Source: Bacillota bacterium (lineage in GTDB: Bacteria; Bacillota; Clostridia; Lachnospirales; Lachnospiraceae). From it: a stretch of DNA of 6,200 nt. The notes beneath the pieces are model-generated. The model had not been told where the DNA came from and did no database searches. It saw only the letters and a list, made by a program, of their open reading frames with translations. This document shows positions 5,594-6,200 of the stretch, piece after piece. Within the stretch, counting starts at the first letter, position 1; each line of letters starts with the position of its first letter. The position numbers and the translations under genes are program-made. Where the stretch lies: NCBI GenBank assembly GCA_023425485.1, contig JAFACO010000016.1, positions 1 to 6,200 of the forward strand. The letters are read 5' to 3'.

Positions 5594-6200
5594 ATGCCAA
5601 CCAATACATTCTATAATTTACCGGAAGAAAAGAGAGCTAAGCTGCTGGCAGCAGCAAAGAAGGAATTCTCAAGCGTACCATTTACAGAAGTATCCATCAA
5701 TAAAATTATTAAGGATGCAGATATTCCTCGTGGGAGCTTCTACATGTATTTCAAAGGCAAAAAGGACCTGCTTTTTTGTATGCTGGAAGATTATTTTGAA
5801 CAGATGAACAGACGAATTGAACATATCTTTGACAGTGGTGGGGATATCTTTCAGATTTATAATGAAATGTTTGAAGCAACACTGGATTATCTGACAGAGG
5901 ATAACAGTGATATAGAAGCGATTCAACAGCTCTTCACCAGTATGCGTACCATCTCCTCCAACAAAGAAGAGGCGGAGGCTTCTGAAAAAGAAATCAGTAT
6001 GCAGGAAATACTTTCCGCCAGAAAGAAGCTGTCTGAAAGAGAATTGGATCTATATGAGACCTGCAAGGATGAACTTACAATTAGCAGTCGGACAGATTTT
6101 GAAGACTTAATCAGTATATTACGGTCAATAACAAAGAATGCATTAGCACAAATGTTTCATGGGGGATATGGGATCGAAGAAGCACGTAAGCGCTTTCAAA
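5594..6200 (+). CDS. TetR/AcrR-family transcriptional regulator (3' truncated)
   Basis: ATG 5594 lies 5 nt after AAGGAGG (5582-5588), and the frame stays open to the window end, giving 202 residues plus one base; no stop is reached. The N-terminus is a clear TetR DNA-binding domain: PEEKRAKLLAAAKKEFSSVPFTEVSINKIIKDADIPRGSFYMYFKGKKDLL, residues 10-60 (quoted in part by position: the helix-turn-helix is about 33-53, with the signature RGSFYMYF at 46-53). The rest is helical and charged, as expected for the ligand-binding/dimer domain, and is too variable to name the inducer. Typical family length is about 190-220, so little is missing. It is transcribed from its own consensus promoter after a terminator, so it is not part of the sugar operon. 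In this family the controlled gene is often adjacent, commonly an exporter, and would lie to the right of the window. Confidence 0.93.
   Translation, partial: MPTNTFYNLPEEKRAKLLAAAKKEFSSVPFTEVSINKIIKDADIPRGSFYMYFKGKKDLLFCMLEDYFEQMNRRIEHIFDSGGDIFQIYNEMFEATLDYLTEDNSDIEAIQQLFTSMRTISSNKEEAEASEKEISMQEILSARKKLSERELDLYETCKDELTISSRTDFEDLISILRSITKNALAQMFHGGYGIEEARKRFQ

Noticed and set aside
5562..5807. 81-codon + strand frame beginning in operator O2
   Set aside because: It starts inside the palindrome without a ribosome site and overlaps tetR in a different frame; the tetR frame has the family motifs.
5669..5926. Minus-strand open frame opposite tetR
   Set aside because: It is a shadow of the TetR coding frame, which has a clear helix-turn-helix, promoter and Shine-Dalgarno site.
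1..6200. CRISPR array, tRNA/rRNA gene, transposase or phage gene
   Set aside because: No regularly spaced direct repeats, no cloverleaf or rRNA-like stretch, and no recombinase-like protein are visible on either strand.

Overview
The window looks like chromosomal DNA of a low-GC Gram-positive bacterium, most likely a Clostridia/Lachnospiraceae-type gut or soil anaerobe. The reasons are AT-rich third codon positions, strong GGAGG-type Shine-Dalgarno sites, use of GTG and TTG starts, and an extracellular-sugar ABC transporter (CUT1 type) next to a YesM/YesN-like two-component system. The genus cannot be fixed by eye.

Layout (all genes on +): 1-768 is the C-terminal part of a sugar-binding lipoprotein-type substrate-binding protein (SBP), cut by the window edge. 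769-922 is a gap with three consecutive hairpins. 923-1807 is a MalF-like permease. 1808-1893 is a second hairpin-filled gap that is open in frame but probably untranslated. 1894-2730 is a MalG-like permease. 2762-4573 is a membrane sensor histidine kinase of the His_kinase (LytS/YesM) class. 4578-5306 is a CheY-AraC response regulator. A canonical intrinsic terminator (5355-5389) closes this operon and is followed at once by an 18-bp perfect palindrome. 5428-5593 is a regulatory region with a consensus sigma-A promoter and operator-like palindromes. 5594 to the end is a TetR-family regulator, cut by the right edge.

How it works together (inference from family knowledge): the SBP captures an oligosaccharide outside the cell and delivers it to the two-permease channel. 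No ATPase gene is present between or after the permeases, so a shared MsmX/MsiK-like ATPase encoded elsewhere is expected. The kinase has an extracellular sensor region and would report sugar, directly or through the SBP, to the response regulator, which would control the transporter operon. The tetR gene is a separate transcription unit that very probably represses itself; its targets lie outside the window.

The most notable signals are non-coding. There are two runs of three hairpins at the SBP/permease-1 and permease-1/permease-2 junctions. There is also a dense cluster of TGACA/TGTCA pentamers (seven exact copies in about 105 bp) around an ideal TTGACA-17-TATAAT promoter. I did not see a clearly new multi-gene system; the coding content is a recognisable sugar uptake and sensing locus.
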